Positions 1 to 12,245 of a stretch of 64,000 nucleotides of DNA are shown piece by piece. Source of the stretch: Zopfochytrium polystomum (lineage: Eukaryota; Chytridiomycota; Chytridiomycetes; Chytridiales; Chytridiaceae). Within the stretch, counting starts at the first letter, position 1, and each line of letters opens with the position of its first letter. The stretch lies in assembly GCA_025765615.1 (NCBI GenBank), contig JAIVFJ010000100.1, forward strand, positions 62,001 to 126,000. Reading direction: 5' to 3'. The notes below the pieces were generated by a model, which did no database searches, was not told the origin of the DNA, and was given only the letters and a program-made list of their open reading frames with translations. Both the position numbers and the translations under genes were made by a program.

Positions 1-489
1 TTTCGACTCTTTTTATTTGTTTGCTTGTTTGTTTGTTTGTCAGACTTATCTTGATTTGGTAAATGAAATGATAGCCAAAAAAAAAAAAAAAAAAAAATCC
101 TCGTGAGCCACGTGTTTGCTTGTATTTGTTATATGTGCATGATGAAACGAGCAGGGAAAACAATTAATTACATTGGAGCTCCAATGCCGCCGCCGTTTTG
201 AAGGCGAGACAGACAGAGACAGAGAGAGAGAGAGAGAGAAAGAGCGAGAGGGGGAGAGAGAGAGCGAGAAAACAGACAGAAGAAACAAAACTGAAAAAAA
301 ATCTAAAAAGACAAACACCAGTGAATTGCTGATTCAACGACAGCAATTCAACGATAGCACGCGTCGCGTGCATGCGATAAACCCATCCAAACGGACCAAT
401 GGGCGTCGTCGCCCCCCTCGGCTATAGCTGCGCATCGCTTCTTGGCGCTGGAAGGCAGCGGTCACGGCCTCCTCGTAAATCGGGAGACT

Positions 490-522
<33 letters not shown>

Positions 523-1320
523 CTTTTGGAAGGTGGTAGTATCGATATATTCAACAATTGGTGGTGTGTCAAAGAGCGTGGGGGTTGAAATACATGCAAG
601 CCTGGTCTTGATCAACAATGACGCTCCGGAGGAAAGCCTCCCAAACCCGACGAAAAAGACGTTCGTACCAAGGGCGTGGCCGCGCCAATCCAAAAGGACA
701 AAAAGAGGGAAGGGAAAGAGAGCAGCAAGAGAGAAAAGCGAGGAGAGAGGGGGGATAGGAACAAGTAACAAAGAAAAAAAAAATGGAGGGAGGAAAGGTG
801 AGGATACAATGACTCCACCCAACCATAGAATACATTCAAAACAGGTAAAACGAAGCAAGAAAGAGAAAAAAAAGTGCAGAGCGTGCAAACCAAAGGCGGG
901 GGAAGAGACTTCCACGGAAAGAATGAAACAGAAGGGGAAACAAAGAGAAGGTACGGGGAAAGGGCAGGGAAACACATATCCAGCACAGAATAAACACATT
1001 TGGCATATGGCGGCTCCCCAATGACGGGAGGGGGGAGCCATAAACAGAGGGGAGGTGGAGCACGTTGGATAAACATACTGAAGAAGGAAGGAGGGGTGGC
1101 AGGTAAACAATCATCGCGCAACGACCGGACTCTCCTCATCATCGCAATCTCATCCACCCCAACTCCCCCATCCTCAAGGGGACAGCAAATACCAAGTGAA
1201 CTGGATCCGCGAGTTCACCACACACGGTACATGTCCACGACTTCCTCTGCCTGCGCTCCGTCGTCGTCAACGCCAAGCCCAATGCCACTTGCACCGCCGC
1301 CGCCGCCGCCGAGGGCACCC
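1..1320. other. Gene-free stretch with GA and poly-T tracts
   Basis: No convincing gene is seen here. The stretch holds an A run near 78-97, a GA-rich tract at about 202-265, a T run of about 30 bases at 493-522 and a purine-rich segment at about 690-970. The open frames are low-complexity translations of these tracts. The right side is the 3' flank of the kinase gene, which ends at 1321. Confidence 0.6.
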
Positions 1321-4300
1321 CTACCGTCGCTTCGTGCGTCCATTTCCTCTGGCTCCGCCATCAGCGCGGCCCACGACGCCTACAGTCACACCAGCCGCTG
1401 CGCCCGACGGTCCCGCCGTCGCTGCCGCCGCAGGGACGGCTGACCGCTGCGCGGGTCCTGCGTGGTGCTGCTGCTGCTGCTGCTGGCGTGGCTCTTTGCC
1501 CTTGGCAGCCGTCGATGCAGCATGACTCGGGTTCACGAGGGGTTGCGAGTGTGAGTGCGGTTGCGGCTGGGACGGGCGTAACGGCGCGTTAGGCAGCTGT
1601 TTGGCGGCTGGCTCGGACACACCGTCTGACGTCCCAGGCGGCGGGAGCGACGGCAGTGGCTTCTGCGACGCCATGGAAGACCCGCCCGTCCCGCTCGTCC
1701 CGCCCGCCCCACGCGGTGTCCCAGTCGGCACAGACAGCGCTTCGAGCAAGCGCTGGAGCCTGTCGCGGGACGACGCAGGCTGCTCGCCTGCGGCAGCGGC
1801 AGCTGTTGACGCGGGCGACATAGTGTGCGCGGTGTTGCGGCGGGACACGGGGTGCGGCTTGTAGGGAACGTGGTCCTGGAGCAGCAGCGGCAGTGGATCT
1901 TGGGGAGGGCTGGCCGAGGTGGGATTTCCGTGCGGCCGGAGCTGGTGCTGCTGCTGTGGGTGCTGATGGTGAAGTTGGTGTTGGTGGTGCTGCTGTTGCT
2001 GCTGCTGGTGGTGCTGACGGAGAGAAGACGGAGCCGACTGGTTCTGGGGATGGATCGAGCTCAGAGACCGCGAGTGGTGGATGCGGGGTGGGCTTGGCAT
2101 CGCGTCTTGGTGTGGCGCCGGCATCGGCGGCGGCTGCTGCACCACGTACGTAGATGGAGATCCCGATATGCCAAACGGCGCTGGAGGAAAAAGATCACGC
2201 AGGCTAAGCTGGCGACTGACAACAGGTGGGTGGTAAAAGGGGTCCAAAAGGTGCTGGCGCGAGCCGCGGCGAGGCTGCGCTGCCGTCGACGACACAGTGC
2301 TTGACGGAGGACCAGCGGCGGAGGCAGCAGCCGGGAGGAAACGGAAACGCCGGCGTGGTCGAAATCACGGGTGATCGTGTGGCCGCCACGCGATACGGCG
2401 ACAGGGTTTGCAAAGAGCTGGAGGCAGAGGCCCTGCGGTCCTGCGAGCGCGTAGAAGCAGGTGACAACGTGGACGGCGAGGCGGAGAAAGGCGAGCCCGC
2501 TTGCGTCGCTGTGCTCGTGCTGTCTTCCAAGTCAGGCGTCAGTGATTTTGACATTAAAGGGGGAGCCAAGGCGCTGTCTTCGCTGGCAAGGCGGGGAGGG
2601 CCCGGATGTGGCAGTGGTTGTTGCCGCTGGCGAAATTTGGGCACCGGGATCGCCAGCGTGAAAGGAAGGTGCTGATGTGCCGCAGCCGGTTGAGGTTCGA
2701 TTTTGCTAAACCGCCTGTGCACCGAGCCCTTTGGGTTCATCGCTGGCAGCGGTCGCGAGTACACCGGCGGCTCTTCTTCAGAAGGGGAGACTGGGCCAAA
2801 GAGACCGGCAGACGATGCTGCTGCGGCAGCGGCGGCCACCGCTGCCAGTCGAGGATCTGCACCACCATAGGGATTCCGTCCGTCCGTCGACGTGCTGCTC
2901 CTTCGACCGGCAATGAGCAGGGCGTCGCCCAGACTGACTCGCCTGAGCGGTGTGAGCGGTGTCGTAGGGTCCAACCGCGGGGGTGGCGTGATCATACTCG
3001 TCCTGAACGAGTCCTCGACTGAAAACAGGGTTCCGTCCCAAGCCCCGAACGAAGCGCCCGCCGCACCTCCGCGATACGGTAAAGGCGATGGGAGAGGAGA
3101 GGCAAGCGTAGACGTGGGCGGCGAATTCGGATCAAAGTAGTGAGAGGGAGCGATCTGCTGCGGCCGGGCGTCTCGGAGAAGTTGAGCAAGGCTGCTCACC
3201 TTGTTGCCCACACTGTTGTTTGGTTGCGGCAAGGCGTGACTGCTAATACCCAGGCTGCTGTTGCTCCTTCTGCGGTCCAAGTTGGGCGCAGGGAAGACCG
3301 AAGAGAACCGTCGATTTGGCTGTGCGTCTTGCGGTGTGAAGAGTGGAGGAAAAGCCTGCACCCCCGGCTCGGCCGGCGAGACGTCAAATAGGACACCGCT
3401 CGGTCCGATGAAGCTACCGCCTCCACGCGAGCCGCGGACTGAGCGGGACTGGAAAGGGTTGTCACCATCCGACGATGAAGACGAGGCAGAAGACGACGAC
3501 GAGGAGGAAGCGGACATGGTGGAGGCACTCGGAATAAACTCCCCGTTCATGTCGTTGACGTCCACAGACATTGTAGAGGCAGCCGTCCTCTTTTTTCGTT
3601 CAGCCGCTCTTTTCTTTTCCTTCTCGTCTCTGCTCGTTCCGCTGCTTCCGTTCTTCCCTGCGAGGATCCCGAAAGCAAACGCAGCCAAGCCATCACCTGC
3701 AGCCCCCGATCGACTCGTCGCCACGGCGGGCAACAAGTCTCGCACAACAGGCATTGCTCCCAAACCGAGAGCCACGGCCGCGATCGGGTCAACAAGATCT
3801 TTAACGCCGCTGAAAAGACGCCTCAATTGTCGGACGGTGGCACGGCGCTCGGGGACTGCGTCAAAGCATCGACGAAGAAACGCGTCCAATTCGTGGGAGA
3901 TTGCAAAGTGAGTTTGCAGGACGGGAAGTCGGTCGCGAAGATAAGCCTCGCTGCAGAAAGGGTCCGCGGGCGATCGCCAAGGGTTTCGGGAATAGAGTAG
4001 ATTGATGAGGACGATGCCGAGCGACCACACGTCATTCGGGCCCGAGGCGAAGCCTGGTCTGCGCGCAGCACCTAAGTTTGGGTCCAATGGATCATCGCCA
4101 GGAGTTGGTCTCCGCCCTTGTATAGTGTGGAGCTCTATTCCGAAGCATTCAGGGGACTAAAACAGTGGGCTCAGATTATTTTCAAGACGAGAGAGGCAGT
4201 TTCACTCACCATATATCGAAGACTACCGACGCCGACCTCATAGCTCCAGGGCTCCTGAGTCGCGAGGCCGAAGTCGGTGAGGCGAATGGAACAGTCGCTC

Positions 4301-5436
4301 GTGTTCACCAGAACGTTCTCTGGCTTGATGTCACGGTGAAAGACACCGCGAGTGTGACAGAAATCGACGGCATCGATCAATTGGGTAAATATTCGCTTCA
4401 CCACATGCGTCGGGAAGCCGCCGTTATCCACGACAAACTGGTACAGATCTGAGCCCGTCACGCCGGTGTTTGAAGATCTCGGTTAATAATTTCAAAAGAG
4501 AAACAACGCTGGGTGCACTTCAAAAAAGCTGCACTCACCAATCTGGCAGAATTCGAGCACGAGGAATAGAAAGTCTGGCGTCTCAAAAACCTCAAACATG
4601 TGGACTACACCTTCATGTCCGCAGCCCTCTGAATCATTTTCCATTGTGGCGTCGGATATCTGCGATGTCTTGACGTACGAGCCAGGCAAGGCAGACGCGG
4701 CAGACGGCGCCTGGAGCAGCTCTAGGAGTTGGCATTCCCTCCGAACCTGGACCGTTGGAGACTGCTGCAGCCTCGCGACGCACTTTATGGCCAAAACCTC
4801 CTCTTTCACCAAGCTCTTTCGGGTCCTGAAGCGGGTGATGGATGGCGGCTCAATACACGTGGCGACGTAGACCGTCGAGAAGGATCCTTGGCCTTTTTTC
4901 TGGGTCAGGATGTACTGGGAGCCGCTTTGGCTGACGATCAACGAGCCGATGGGCGGGAGATCGGCGGGCGACGGGGGTGCATCGGTGGCAGCAGGAGGTG
5001 CGGCGGTGGAGGGACACGGCGAAGGGAGTGGCGGAGCGGGTGACGACTGGGACGGGAGCGACGGTGATGAACGCTGGTGCTTTCTCTGAGCCAGAGAGGG
5101 GGCGGAGTTTGAGGACGGAGATGGCGAGGGGCCGGCGTGGCAAGCGGAAGGGGCATCAGCGGGGACGAGAGTGGGCGGGCCATCGACGGAACGGGGGGAT
5201 GAAGCGGACGCCACAGACGGAGAACGGCTGGCGAATTGGATTGACGGATGAGTCGCTGTGTGCGAGAGGGACGTTGAGGAGGAGGAAGAGGAGGAGAAGG
5301 GCGAGGAGGAAGAGGAGGAAGAGGACGGGACGGCAAGGTGGGAGGAGGCTAATCGCGACGATCCGCCGTGTGCAGGTGCGGGTGCGGGTGTTTGTGGTGG
5401 AGGTGCGGATGGAGCGAAGCCGCCGCTCGAGGCCAT
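1321..5436 (-). CDS. Ran1/Pat1/Ksp1-like serine/threonine protein kinase
   Basis: Probable Ser/Thr protein kinase of the fungal Ran1/Pat1-Vhs1/Sks1-Ksp1 group, which links nutrient state to growth and differentiation. Exons on the minus strand are 5436-4539, 4448-4210, 4156-2369 and 2274-1321 (about 1292 residues). The N-terminal ~160 residues are Ser/Pro-rich. The kinase domain starts near residue 170 with glycine loop GQGSFSTVYVA and VAIK-like LAIKC. HRDIKPENVL (catalytic loop), TDFGLAT (DFG) and GSLRYMSPE (activation/APE) follow. NDVWSLGIVLINLLYSRNPW is the typical subdomain IX of this group. The ~700-residue tail is Ser/Pro/Gln/His-rich and probably disordered. The last intron (2368-2275) is inferred because the frame changes between two Ser/Pro-rich segments; a frameshift there is the alternative. 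ATG 5436 is the first ATG of the frame. Confidence 0.85.
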
Positions 5437-5755
5437 GGCAACGGGATCTCGCACTGGGACGCGAGAAAGTCAATTTGCTTCGGTTCGTCGCGAGTGCTGG
5501 CCGTCGAGATGAAGAAGCCCACGACAACTGACTGCCCACGACAGGAGGAAGCACCGACACAAAGCAGTGCTAGCAGCAGCAGCAGAGCAGGAGCAGTAGC
5601 AGCAGCAGCAGCAGCAGCAGTTCGCAGCAGGCAAGCAAAGCGATCAAGCGTGGACAAACGTTCCCGTCGCCGTCGTGTTGGCGCGAGCGCCGCCACAGCC
5701 GCACAGAACTTGGAGACGGAGGGGGATAGAGAGAGAGAGCAGAGAGAGAGAGAGA

Positions 5756-5828
<73 letters not shown>

Positions 5829-6679
5829 GAGAGCACGCGCTTGGAGGGCAGAGAGAGAAGGAGAGACAGACAAGGAGTGGCAAGACAAGCAATCAAAAAA
5901 CAAGAGAATGGAGCCAAGCTCCGCCCAAACGGACTGGCCACGAGACAGACAGTCCCGGAAATGGAGAGAGACAGAGAGAGAGAAGAGAGATAGAGAGAGA
6001 CAGAGAGAGAGAGAGAGAGGGAGAGTCACGGGACGCGGTCGAAGATGATTGGCTGAGGGTGATGGGAGGGTTTGGGGTTTCGAGGGTTAGTTGGTTGGTT
6101 GGGCAAGGAGTTCCGACTGAGCGCAGCCACAGATAGACAGAGAGACAGAGGTGAGTGTCCGCTGTGTTTGAAATGAATGTGTTTAGTACGCCCAAACTGG
6201 AAACAAGATAGGAAACTGGGGCCGCGAGCGCGGGAGGGAAAGAAAGACGAAGCAATCACGTGTATGTTTGCAGAGAAACAAGAGCGTCGTCGGGGAGGGG
6301 GCTGCAATGAAAGGTCGGTGCTCAAGAAGGAGGGGGCGGGTGTGAGTGCATAGCCGAGGTGTGTGGGTTTCGCATCCGTCCGCGCTTAAGCCCGCATTGC
6401 AACTGGCAGAGCACCACTCGTTTCTCGCCTTCTAGCTGGCAGCGGGTGTAAATATGTGCACGTGTGTGTGCCGGGGTGTGTTTGTGCGTGTGCGTGCTAA
6501 GCTGTCATTTGTGGGCACGAAGGGTGCCTGTGAGCAAAGCGCCACCCACCTACCCAGGCGACGGATCCAATGAGTCGAAACTGTTTGTTCATTTCTATTC
6601 AGTTTCAACCATAAAAAAAAAAACCAAAAAAAACATACCTGTTCACATCAGCGATTGTGTCTCTCTCTCTCTCTCTCTC

Positions 6680-6717
<38 letters not shown>

Positions 6718-6897
6718 TCAGCCCTCCTCCACCCTATACACACACATCCACACAATCTAACCAACCCACCCAGCCCTCAAACCCGATCTCGCTGCTCATC
6801 ATCGCAATCAGGAAAAAGGGTCCCGGAAAGAGGAACACAAAGAGAGAACCTCTTCTTCGTTACCCTTTTCCTTCCCCTCCACATTTAGACTGTGGCC
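5437..6897. repeat. GA/CT and CAG microsatellites between two divergent genes
   Basis: Intergenic region between the divergently transcribed kinase (-) and membrane protein (+). It contains CAG/GCA triplets at about 5573-5625, long GA tracts at about 5728-5833 and 5950-6020, and a CT tract at about 6658-6714. The tracts lie roughly 180-600 bp from both start codons. No further gene is seen; all open frames here are repeat translations. Confidence 0.75.
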
Positions 6898-7772
6898 ATG
6901 TCCTCCCACTCGTCGTCGTCCACGGTCGCCACCGCCGCAACCGCCGCCGTCACAACGACGATCTCGGCCTTTGACCTCAACGACGACGCCGCAGACTACC
7001 TCAGCTCCCGCCTTACGATCGGTGCGTTGCCGATGCGATCCCGCGTCGTCGTCGTCGTTCCTCCTTTCTTCAACCATCCGCACACACCCCCCCAACAACC
7101 TGCTGCCAACGCCTTCTCACCCAGACACAACTTGTCAGGCAACTTTAGCTGATGCTTGCCGCTCCAATCTCCACCCACACAACAGGTCTCATAGTCGCTG
7201 CAGCCTTCCTGTCCTTCCTCGTCGTCATCGGCACCGTCCTCTTCACCGTGCGCCAGGACAACGAGTCCCGCAAACCCCACCCCGTCAGCCCGCACTACTC
7301 GCACTACCAGGACATCCCCGCAGGACCACAGCAGCAGAGGCAGGGACAGGGCCAGCAGGCGGAGAAGCGGGCTTCGGGCTTCCACGTTGTCCGCGACGCA
7401 AACGCCGATGACGTCGTCGCGCCGTACGTCCCGCCAAAGGCCACGCCGTTGGTGCAGCCGGGGAGCGTCGCCCCCACCGCCAGTGGCACCACACCGGTCA
7501 TAACGACCTCGGCCTCCACCTCGTCCACGACAACGACATCGACATCGACTACCAACACCACCGTATTCGCCGCGCCGGCCATGTCGTCGCAGTACCACGC
7601 GGGCGGCTCAGGGAGCACCACCGCCGCAGCCGCAGCCGCCGCATCCGCGGACCAGCCCTCGGTGTTCCTTTCGACGACGCCGGCGAGCTCGATGGGCCCT
7701 GTGCCGCCAAAGCGGTGGTCGGTGAACCCTGGGAGCGGGTCGGGGCAGCTGTTTCCGGAGGAGAGCGCGTGA
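6898..7772 (+). CDS. Single-pass membrane protein, paralogue 1
   Basis: Not assignable to a named family. Exons are 6898-7021 and 7186-7772 (236 residues), joined by one phase-1 intron that sits directly before the transmembrane helix. Residues 1-41 are Ser/Thr/Ala-rich. A hydrophobic helix (GLIVAAAFLSFLVVIGTVLF) follows, then a basic RQD motif and a long Ser/Thr/Pro-rich tail. The C-terminus has PPKRWSVNPGSGSGQLFP, which recurs in modified form in the next gene. No cleavable signal peptide is obvious, so a type III or tail-in topology with a cytosolic C-terminus is inferred. The gene lies downstream of a CT-repeat promoter region and in tandem with its paralogue at 8728-9711. Confidence 0.7.
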
Positions 7773-7787
7773 AGGAAAGAAACTCAC

Positions 7788-7820
<33 letters not shown>

Positions 7821-8163
7821 AAGGAAACGGGCTTTCGAGGCAGAAAAAAAAGAGGAAAAAAAGGTTGGCGACGGGGAGGGCGGTGTTTTTGGTGGAGAGC
7901 CCGTTTCAGCTTCTTGGGGAACGGATGGTGGTGTTGGGGGGGTTAATGGCGTCTGCTTACTATTTCCCGGCTTCCCCTCGATCCCTCTCGTTCTTCGGCT
8001 TGAGCTCGCCCCGCAACTCTCTTTTCTCATCCTCGTGTGGCATCGCGTCCCCAAACGGATGAATTGAGTGTTCTTTTTTTTTTTTCATTTTTTTTTTGTG
8101 TAGGGCCTTCTTCTTCTCCTGTTACTATCTCTTTGTTCCCTTTCGTGTGTCCCTCTCTCGGCC

Positions 8164-8199
<36 letters not shown>

Positions 8200-8727
8200 C
8201 TCTTCTCGCTATTTACGACCAATCATCCATTATGAAATATGGTTTTGTTGCTCGACACCATAACAACCAACATAGGAATGTCCCCGCATGCATTCGACGC
8301 GAGGGAGCAAGCGCGGGGGGACGCGGCACGCCCGCACGACGCACTGGCCTGACTGACGCCTTCTGCCCGAACGCCCTTCGTTTTTAGATGCATTTTCACT
8401 TGAGTTGTTGGGGTTTGGTTTGGGTGGCGCAGCGCGAGACAGACACCACAAGCCGCTTGACAGACACACAAACAATTTTGCTTTTTGCTCTCTAATTGTT
8501 CGTCTGCCAAGACAAGACAAGGAAACTGAAGGGCAAGCCCCGCTTTTCTCTCTCTCTCTCTCTCTCTCTCTCGCACTCTCTCTCTCTCACTCTCTCACTC
8601 TTGCGCAAAGTAATCGGCGAAAAAACGAAGAAGGCAGCACCAGCAAAAGCAGCAACAGCCACATTTTCAGTGACTTCGCGTGCGACTGAGCCGAAGGCCG
8701 CCCAGCACAGCAAGGACAGCGTCGAAG
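7773..8727. other. Spacer with poly-A and CT tracts
   Basis: This is the 3' flank of the first membrane-protein gene and the promoter region of the second. An A run of about 27 bases lies at about 7792-7818. CT tracts lie at about 8168-8195 and 8548-8600, the last only about 130 bp before the next start codon. No gene is seen. Confidence 0.6.
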
Positions 8728-9020
8728 ATGAGAATGGCGAGAAGGATGGAAAAGGGGCAGACGAGGCGCAGGAGGAGGAGGAGTAGTAACGGAACGGAGC
8801 CCTCCCCCAGCACGGCCTCGTCCTCCACTTTCTTCACCGCCCTCACGTTCTTTGCCACAACCACAGCCCTATCAGCACTGCCGCCCGCCGCGCCGACCCT
8901 CGGCGACGCCCTGTCCTCCACAAACTCCTTGATTGCAATCGGTACTGTACTCCCTTTGCTCCGCTCCCCGATCTCTTCGCTCGAAGGAAAGCCTTGCTAA
9001 CCCGGTCGACCCCGCTTTGC

Positions 9021-9060
<40 letters not shown>

Positions 9061-9711
9061 CTCATCCTCTCCGTCTCCTCCGTCTCCCTCCTCTTTGCCC
9101 TTTCCGTCGCCATCTTTGCCCTTCGCCAGGACCGCCGCAAACGCACCCTCCTCCAAAGCAAGCACGCAGCGCTTCTCCGTCCACGCCGCGCTAGCATCGG
9201 CAGCGGCAGCGGCAGCTCTGCAGGCGGCAGCTTCTCCTCTGCCGCGGCCGCGGCCGCCGCCGTCGCAGGATCGTCGCGTCCGGGGGCAGCAGCGACAATG
9301 GATCCGTCGTACCCGCCCTCCTCGCTGCCGCGCTCGCCTTATCACACCGGCGCCGCGCAGATGAACTACCAACAACCGCAGCAACCCCAGCAGCAACCGC
9401 AGCACCTCCACCGCAACGACCTCCCGCCCGCGCCGAGCCCGCAAGCACCGCCCCCGCTGCCTCCAAAGACGCCGCCTCCCGACGCCCCGTCGTCTTCGTC
9501 GTTGTCGTCGTCGTCCCCGGCACCGGAATTGGCGCAACCACCGCCGCGCCCGGTCCCGCCAAAGCGCCGCTCCGTCATGCCGCCGCCCGGGACGGGTCTG
9601 TTGTTCCCGAGCGACGGCGGGGTTGCTGCGGCGGCGGCTGCGGTGGCGGCCGCGGCTGCGAGTTCCTCGTCGGGGGACGGATTCGTGATCAGCGGCGTGA
9701 GGATGGGGTAG
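8728..9711 (+). CDS. Single-pass membrane protein, paralogue 2
   Basis: Paralogue of the 6898-7772 gene. Exons are 8728-8941 and 9059-9711 (288 residues). The single intron has the same phase (1) and the same position, splitting the Gly codon of IG|LI just before the membrane helix. After the helix comes LRQDRRKRT, matching VRQDNESRK in the sister protein, then a Pro/Gln-rich tail with PPPLPPKTPPP (an SH3-ligand-like stretch). The motif PPKRRSVMPPPGTGLLFPSD parallels the sister's C-terminal motif. The N-terminus has a basic stretch and then a hydrophobic Ala/Thr/Phe segment that may be a signal anchor. The 3' splice site is preceded by 36 consecutive A residues rather than pyrimidines. The start at 8728 is the first in-frame ATG. 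Function unknown. Confidence 0.7.
9022..9057 (+). repeat. Poly-A run ending at a 3' splice site
   Basis: A run of 36 A directly followed by the G of the acceptor AG of the single intron in the second membrane-protein gene. It replaces the usual polypyrimidine tract. Confidence 0.8.
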
Positions 9712-10462
9712 TTGGAGAAATGGAAAGAAAAAGGGTACACCCCAAAACGAGCAAATGTCGGGAGGGTGCGACCACTTTCCTTGTCTTGTTGGCGTGATGA
9801 AATTTTATTTTTGATGTTGGGTGAATGTCTGCAGGCTGCCAATGCTACCCCAGCGCGATCAATACCCATGTCAATGAACTCCCCTTGGAGATTTTTGTAA
9901 GAGTGAGAGGCACCATTTAAACAGATGGCCAAGCCTGGTGAAGAGAAAAAAAGATGACCCCCACCCACCCCTCCCTCAAGCTGAAGGCGCATTACACCAA
10001 GCAGCAAGACGCTATCTCAGAGATGGTGGCAACGACCCATCAAGAGCTGCAGCAGGTTGTCATTTCTCCCACTCTCACACTGATGTTGAAGCTCGCCTTT
10101 CTTCCTTGATAGCACTTCTCTGCAGCAACAGCAAGGATCGTCATCATATCGTTCGCATTGCCTCCATCGCTCCAATCGCCGTCACTGCCCCTGCCACCCC
10201 CACCATAACGCAGGTGTTGCCACGCTGGGTGAGTTGCGACAGCAACGATGATCCACTCGTCATCATTGCTCTTGCAAGTTGCTTCTGTGGCCAAGGAATG
10301 ATCTGAGTTTCCATCCCCAACCCCATGATCAATCGCTGCCTTACTCCCACAGCACCCTCAGTTTGCGCTCATCCTTGACGCCCCACTGTAACCGATGCCC
10401 ATCTGTCAGGAACATGGCAGGACAGGGCAAGGCAGACAAGGAACTGAGAGGAGTGATGATTG
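9712..10462. other. Gene-free stretch
   Basis: 3' flank of the second membrane-protein gene and sequence leading to the LTR candidate. Open frames are short and look non-coding; no RNA gene is recognised. Confidence 0.5.
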
Positions 10463-10710
10463 TGTTGGAAACAATAATTCACTTGAGGGATGGGACAGGT
10501 CCCCCATCCCCCTTTTATACCTCTTGAGAGTGTTCCTTGTCAAGACTCAAAGAAAGTTCCAGAAAGAGCAATTAGTAATACATGATACCAATGATACCAA
10601 TGACAACAAGACAAGTCAGGAAAGCAAAGAAGGTTCCAGAAGGTTCCACAAGGTTCCATGAAGGAATGTTCTAGAAGGCTCCAGAGGTTTCCAGAGGGTG
10701 ATTCATAACA
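10463..10710 (-). mobile_element. Copia-like long terminal repeat (solo or remnant) with heat-shock elements
   Basis: Read on the minus strand, the segment begins TGTTATGAATC (from 10710) and ends TTTCCAACA (to 10463), the TGTT...AACA ends common in Ty1/Copia LTRs. A canonical TATAAAAG lies at 10519-10512, with an array of heat-shock element units upstream of it in the would-be U3. I found no matching 5-bp duplication at the borders (gattg versus ccatc) and no gag/pol frame on either side, so this is a decayed or recombined solo LTR at best. The boundaries are inferred from one copy only. Confidence 0.45.
10552..10676 (-). promoter_or_regulatory. Array of perfect heat-shock elements
   Basis: Alternating GAA/TTC units with 2-base spacing. 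GAAnnTTCnnGAA lies at 10552-10564. GAAnnTTCnnGAAnnTTC lies at 10629-10646. Further units lie at 10654-10662 (TTC...GAA), and TTCTAGAA at 10669-10676. On the minus strand all lie upstream of the TATA box at 10519. This is the classical HSF1-binding arrangement; function in this locus is inferred. Confidence 0.55.
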
Positions 10711-11607
10711 CCATCCGTCATTGGCCTTGCCATTGTTCCGCTTGTCTTGTTCCGCCTGGGTAAGTGGGTATGTTTTTTGCAGGAAGGATCTGAGTGGACT
10801 CAGAGGGTGTGTGGGTGAGCGCAAGCCTCGGTGACTTGCGAGACTGATGTTGTTCCCACGATCTGTTCAGCGCACGCTAAGCATCTGGCCCTGTGCCCAC
10901 GCAAAGACAACTGAAACAGCACCTTCAATACGATGCAGCAGCAGCTCCCTGGTGGTAAACGCCCTCCCATAGGATCCATCCGATCCATCCACTGGATCCG
11001 AGAATTGGTCATAATAGCTCGACCTGATGCGGTCAAGCTCGCAGACCCCCAAGCACTGGTGGCGGCCACGAGTCCGTAGCAGTCACAGTGACAACGCTAT
11101 CCCTGCGGTCGCTGGACGCAATCCTGTGCGGCGTGCTGGCGCTACAAGGATGTGTTCCTGCCTGAGCGCATGCAGTGCAGCTCCTTGCAGCGGTGTTACT
11201 GTTGTGCAACCTGCTGACGTAGCTGTTACAGTAACGCGATGGCGTGGGTCAGGGGAGAGAAATTACTGGTGTGGTGCAGGAGCAGCTGCCAGTATTGAAC
11301 TGGTGTGTGTGTGTGAGGCTGCAACGAAGTGGGCAGCAGTTTTGCCATATTGATCAATAATACAGAGACTGCCTTTCAAATGCAGTCATTGCTGCGAAAA
11401 AAATTGGTGCTCAATAGGGAGAATGGGGTGAGTCCACAGCATGATCGCTGCATCCCAATCACACCTTCATAATGTCCCCAGGGCACAAGAAAAATGTTGG
11501 GCTGGCGAAAAAATTTTTGACGAAACGCGTCTGTCTGACATGATTGCCAAAGTTCTAAGGATGTCTGGGTCGCCATGTCACCAGGACATTTCTTCGGCTT
11601 GGGGTGT

Positions 11608-11689
<82 letters not shown>

Positions 11690-12206
11690 TCTGAATCGCA
11701 TTTCTTCTTTTTTCTTCCCCTCGGGCGGGTGGGCCTTGTTTGATTGAATGTTCACGGTGGAATATTCACACACTGTCGTCGGCTGCAGAGCCCAATGGCC
11801 CAAACGGAAGTGCCCATCGGGTACTAGTTTTGGTTCCGCGGTCCCGATCCAAAAGGTCGGATCAAGAAAAAAAAAATTTTTTTTTTTTGGGTTTGTTTCG
11901 GGTTCAGAAGGCGGAACACGCAGAAAACAAGGGAGATTCTTGGCGCCACTCTTTCTTCCCTTGACCGTGGATGTCTTGTCGTGTAAGTACCGCCCTACAC
12001 GCACATACACACACACACACACACACACCCAGCATCGGCGTTCATCGCAACGCAGTTCGTTGCTGCTCGACGACAACAGCCAGCCAGGCAGACTGCAATG
12101 CCAGAATTCGCCAAATCACTCGAGGGGAGAGAGTGCGGCTGTGTTTCCTCCAAGCCACACCGAGGGCGACTGAAGACAGACATCGCCAGCTGAGAGACAG
12201 AGAGAG

Positions 12207-12245
<39 letters not shown>

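Noticed and set aside
5349..6136. Long open frames of alternating Arg/Glu or Ser/Leu in the GA/CT tracts
   Set aside because: They are translations of dinucleotide repeats, open on both strands and in several frames; no gene evidence.
10540..11069. Minus-strand frames beside the LTR considered as gag/pol remains
   Set aside because: No protease, integrase, reverse transcriptase or RNase H motif is visible.
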